A stretch of 56,130 bases of DNA from Paracoccaceae bacterium (GTDB taxonomy: Bacteria; Pseudomonadota; Alphaproteobacteria; Rhodobacterales; Rhodobacteraceae): contig JAIOXV010000003.1 in assembly GCA_021741465.1 (NCBI GenBank), positions 1 through 56,130 on the forward strand, given 5' to 3'. Numbering within the stretch: position 1 is the stretch's first letter; every line of letters starts with the position of its first letter. Of this stretch, positions 55,288 through 56,130 are shown piece after piece. The notes beneath the pieces are model-generated. The model was not told the DNA's origin. It did not search any database and worked only from the letters and a program-made list of their open reading frames with translations. The position numbers and the translations under genes were made by a program.

Positions 55288-56130
55288 CAAAGAAAGTCAT
55301 GCACACCGGCGCTATGGGTTTCAAGGTGCCGGCGCAGCTTGGCATAGGCCGCCGCTTCTAGCTGGCGAATGCGCTCTTTTGACAACCCCATTTCCTGGCC
55401 CAGTGATTCCAGCGTCCGGGGTTCTTCCCGCAGCCGCCTTTGGGCAACGATGTGGCGTTCGCGGGGGTTAAGCGAACCCAAAGCCTTGGCCAACCAGCCA
55501 CGCAAAGCCGTGCGGTCATGGGCAAGTTCCACCACTTCTGCCGACTGGGGGCCATCATCTTCAAGGATGTCCAACCATTCCCGCCCGTCTTCGTCAGACG
55601 CTTGCGGCGCGTTCAGAGAGGCATCCATCCCCGAAAGCCGCCCTTCCATCATCTGCACTTCGGCGATGGTCACCCCAACCTCATGCGCGACCCTTTCGCG
55701 CAGTTGATGAGGATCCAGCGTTTCACCCAAGGCCGCGGCTTCGCGCGAAAGCTTGGCCTCTACCCGGCGCAGGTTGAAAAATAGCGCTTTTTGCGCGCTG
55801 GTGGACCCTGTCCGCACCAAGGACCAGTTGCGCATGACATAATCTTGCAGGGACGCCTTGATCCACCAAACGGCATAGGTCGAAAACCGCACGCCACGGT
55901 CAGCATCAAATTTTTCGGCGGCCTTCATCAGGCCAAGGCTGGCCTCTTGAATAAGGTCATTCATCGGCGCGCCATAGCGGCGGTACTTTGTGGCCATCGA
56001 AATCGCCAAGCGCATATATGCGGTGATAAGCCGATGCAGTGCGGCGGTGTCGCGCTGATCGCGCCAGGCACGCGCAAGCGTTGCCTCGGTTTCGGCATCC
56101 AAAAGTTCTGCAGCGCGCGCTTGGCGCGAC
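55287..56130 (-). CDS. rpoH: RNA polymerase sigma factor RpoH (sigma-32 family), 5' partial
   Basis: The frame runs off the right edge, so the true start and region 1 are missing; the TTG at 56102 is internal (SRQARAAELLDAETEATLAR precedes and follows it). Sigma-70 region 2 is complete (AYMRLAISMATKYRRYGAPM, NDLIQEASLGLMKAAEKFDA, VRFSTYAVWWIKASLQDYVM), with the RpoH box segment SLVRTGSTSAQKALFFNLRR. Region 4 ends with LESLGQEMGLSKERIRQLEA. Alphaproteobacteria usually have two or more RpoH proteins; the divergence around residues 130-200 would be consistent with the RpoH2 (oxidative/singlet-oxygen) type, but this needs a tree. Confidence 0.93.
   Translation of the reverse strand, partial: SRQARAAELLDAETEATLARAWRDQRDTAALHRLITAYMRLAISMATKYRRYGAPMNDLIQEASLGLMKAAEKFDADRGVRFSTYAVWWIKASLQDYVMRNWSLVRTGSTSAQKALFFNLRRVEAKLSREAAALGETLDPHQLRERVAHEVGVTIAEVQMMEGRLSGMDASLNAPQASDEDGREWLDILEDDGPQSAEVVELAHDRTALRGWLAKALGSLNPRERHIVAQRRLREEPRTLESLGQEMGLSKERIRQLEAAAYAKLRRHLETHSAGVHDFL

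Overview
The window is chromosomal DNA from an alphaproteobacterium of the Rhodobacterales (Rhodobacter/Paracoccus/Roseobacter relatives). This rests on the high G+C codon use, the mbfA, dut, coaBC, chaN and rpoH types, a che operon ordered like che operon 1 of Rhodobacter sphaeroides, and carnitine genes of the kind common in marine and soil Rhodobacterales. I saw no tRNA, rRNA or CRISPR array.

Positions 1-22,080 form a surface-polysaccharide island. A Wza/KpsD-type export protein (cut by the left edge), kpsT, kpsE and the divergent kpsM encode an ABC-type capsule exporter. The synthesis genes are a sulfotransferase-like/GT32 fusion, an FkbM methyltransferase, a GlfT2-like galactofuranosyltransferase, a second sulfotransferase-like protein, UDP-galactopyranose mutase (glf), a GlfT1-like GT2 enzyme, a membrane phosphoglycosyl transferase and an NAD-dependent epimerase. 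Together they suggest a galactofuranose-containing, possibly sulfated polysaccharide. The island is broken up by decayed insertion sequences: an IS66 remnant with its accessory ORF, an IS3 orfA fragment, two related IS3 copies (6.1-7.2 kb and 17.9-19.1 kb), another IS3 element with recognisable ends (14.4-15.7 kb), and an IS3 fragment interrupted by the second copy. Two bystander genes are also broken, a ParA/RepA-like N-terminus and an RTX-type secreted protein. Several polysaccharide genes look more A+T-rich than the flanks, consistent with transfer.

Positions 22,290-36,780 carry three modules on the plus strand: mbfA (ferritin-like plus VIT1-type iron export) coupled to a nitroreductase with an in-frame stop; a compact chemotaxis operon (MCP, cheD, STAS protein, cheY, cheA, cheW, cheR, cheY, small unknown protein, then a PAS-PAS-PAS MCP) lacking cheB; and an arsenate-resistance operon of an ArsR-phosphatase fusion, a GAPDH and ArsJ.

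Positions 36,800-46,880 hold a carnitine/gamma-butyrobetaine catabolic cluster. The minus-strand operon runs BKACE-type dehydrocarnitine cleavage enzyme, L-carnitine dehydrogenase-thioesterase fusion, SDR, acyl-CoA dehydrogenase, NDP-forming acyl-CoA ligase, CaiD-like hydratase and a GMC oxidoreductase. A GlxA/CdhR-type regulator is divergent from it, with two tandem palindromes between. The inferred flow is gamma-butyrobetaine to crotonobetaine to carnitine to glycine betaine plus acetoacetate.

The right end (46,890-56,130) holds housekeeping genes: M3 oligopeptidase, a polar amino-acid ABC permease and binding protein, a LigB-type dioxygenase, a membrane-anchored ThiF/MoeB-like E1 enzyme, dut, coaBC, a ChaN-like protein and the 3' part of rpoH, cut by the right edge. 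Translational coupling (ATGA, TGATG, GTGA or TTGA overlaps) is frequent in the che, ars, carnitine, dut-thiF and rpoH-chaN operons.
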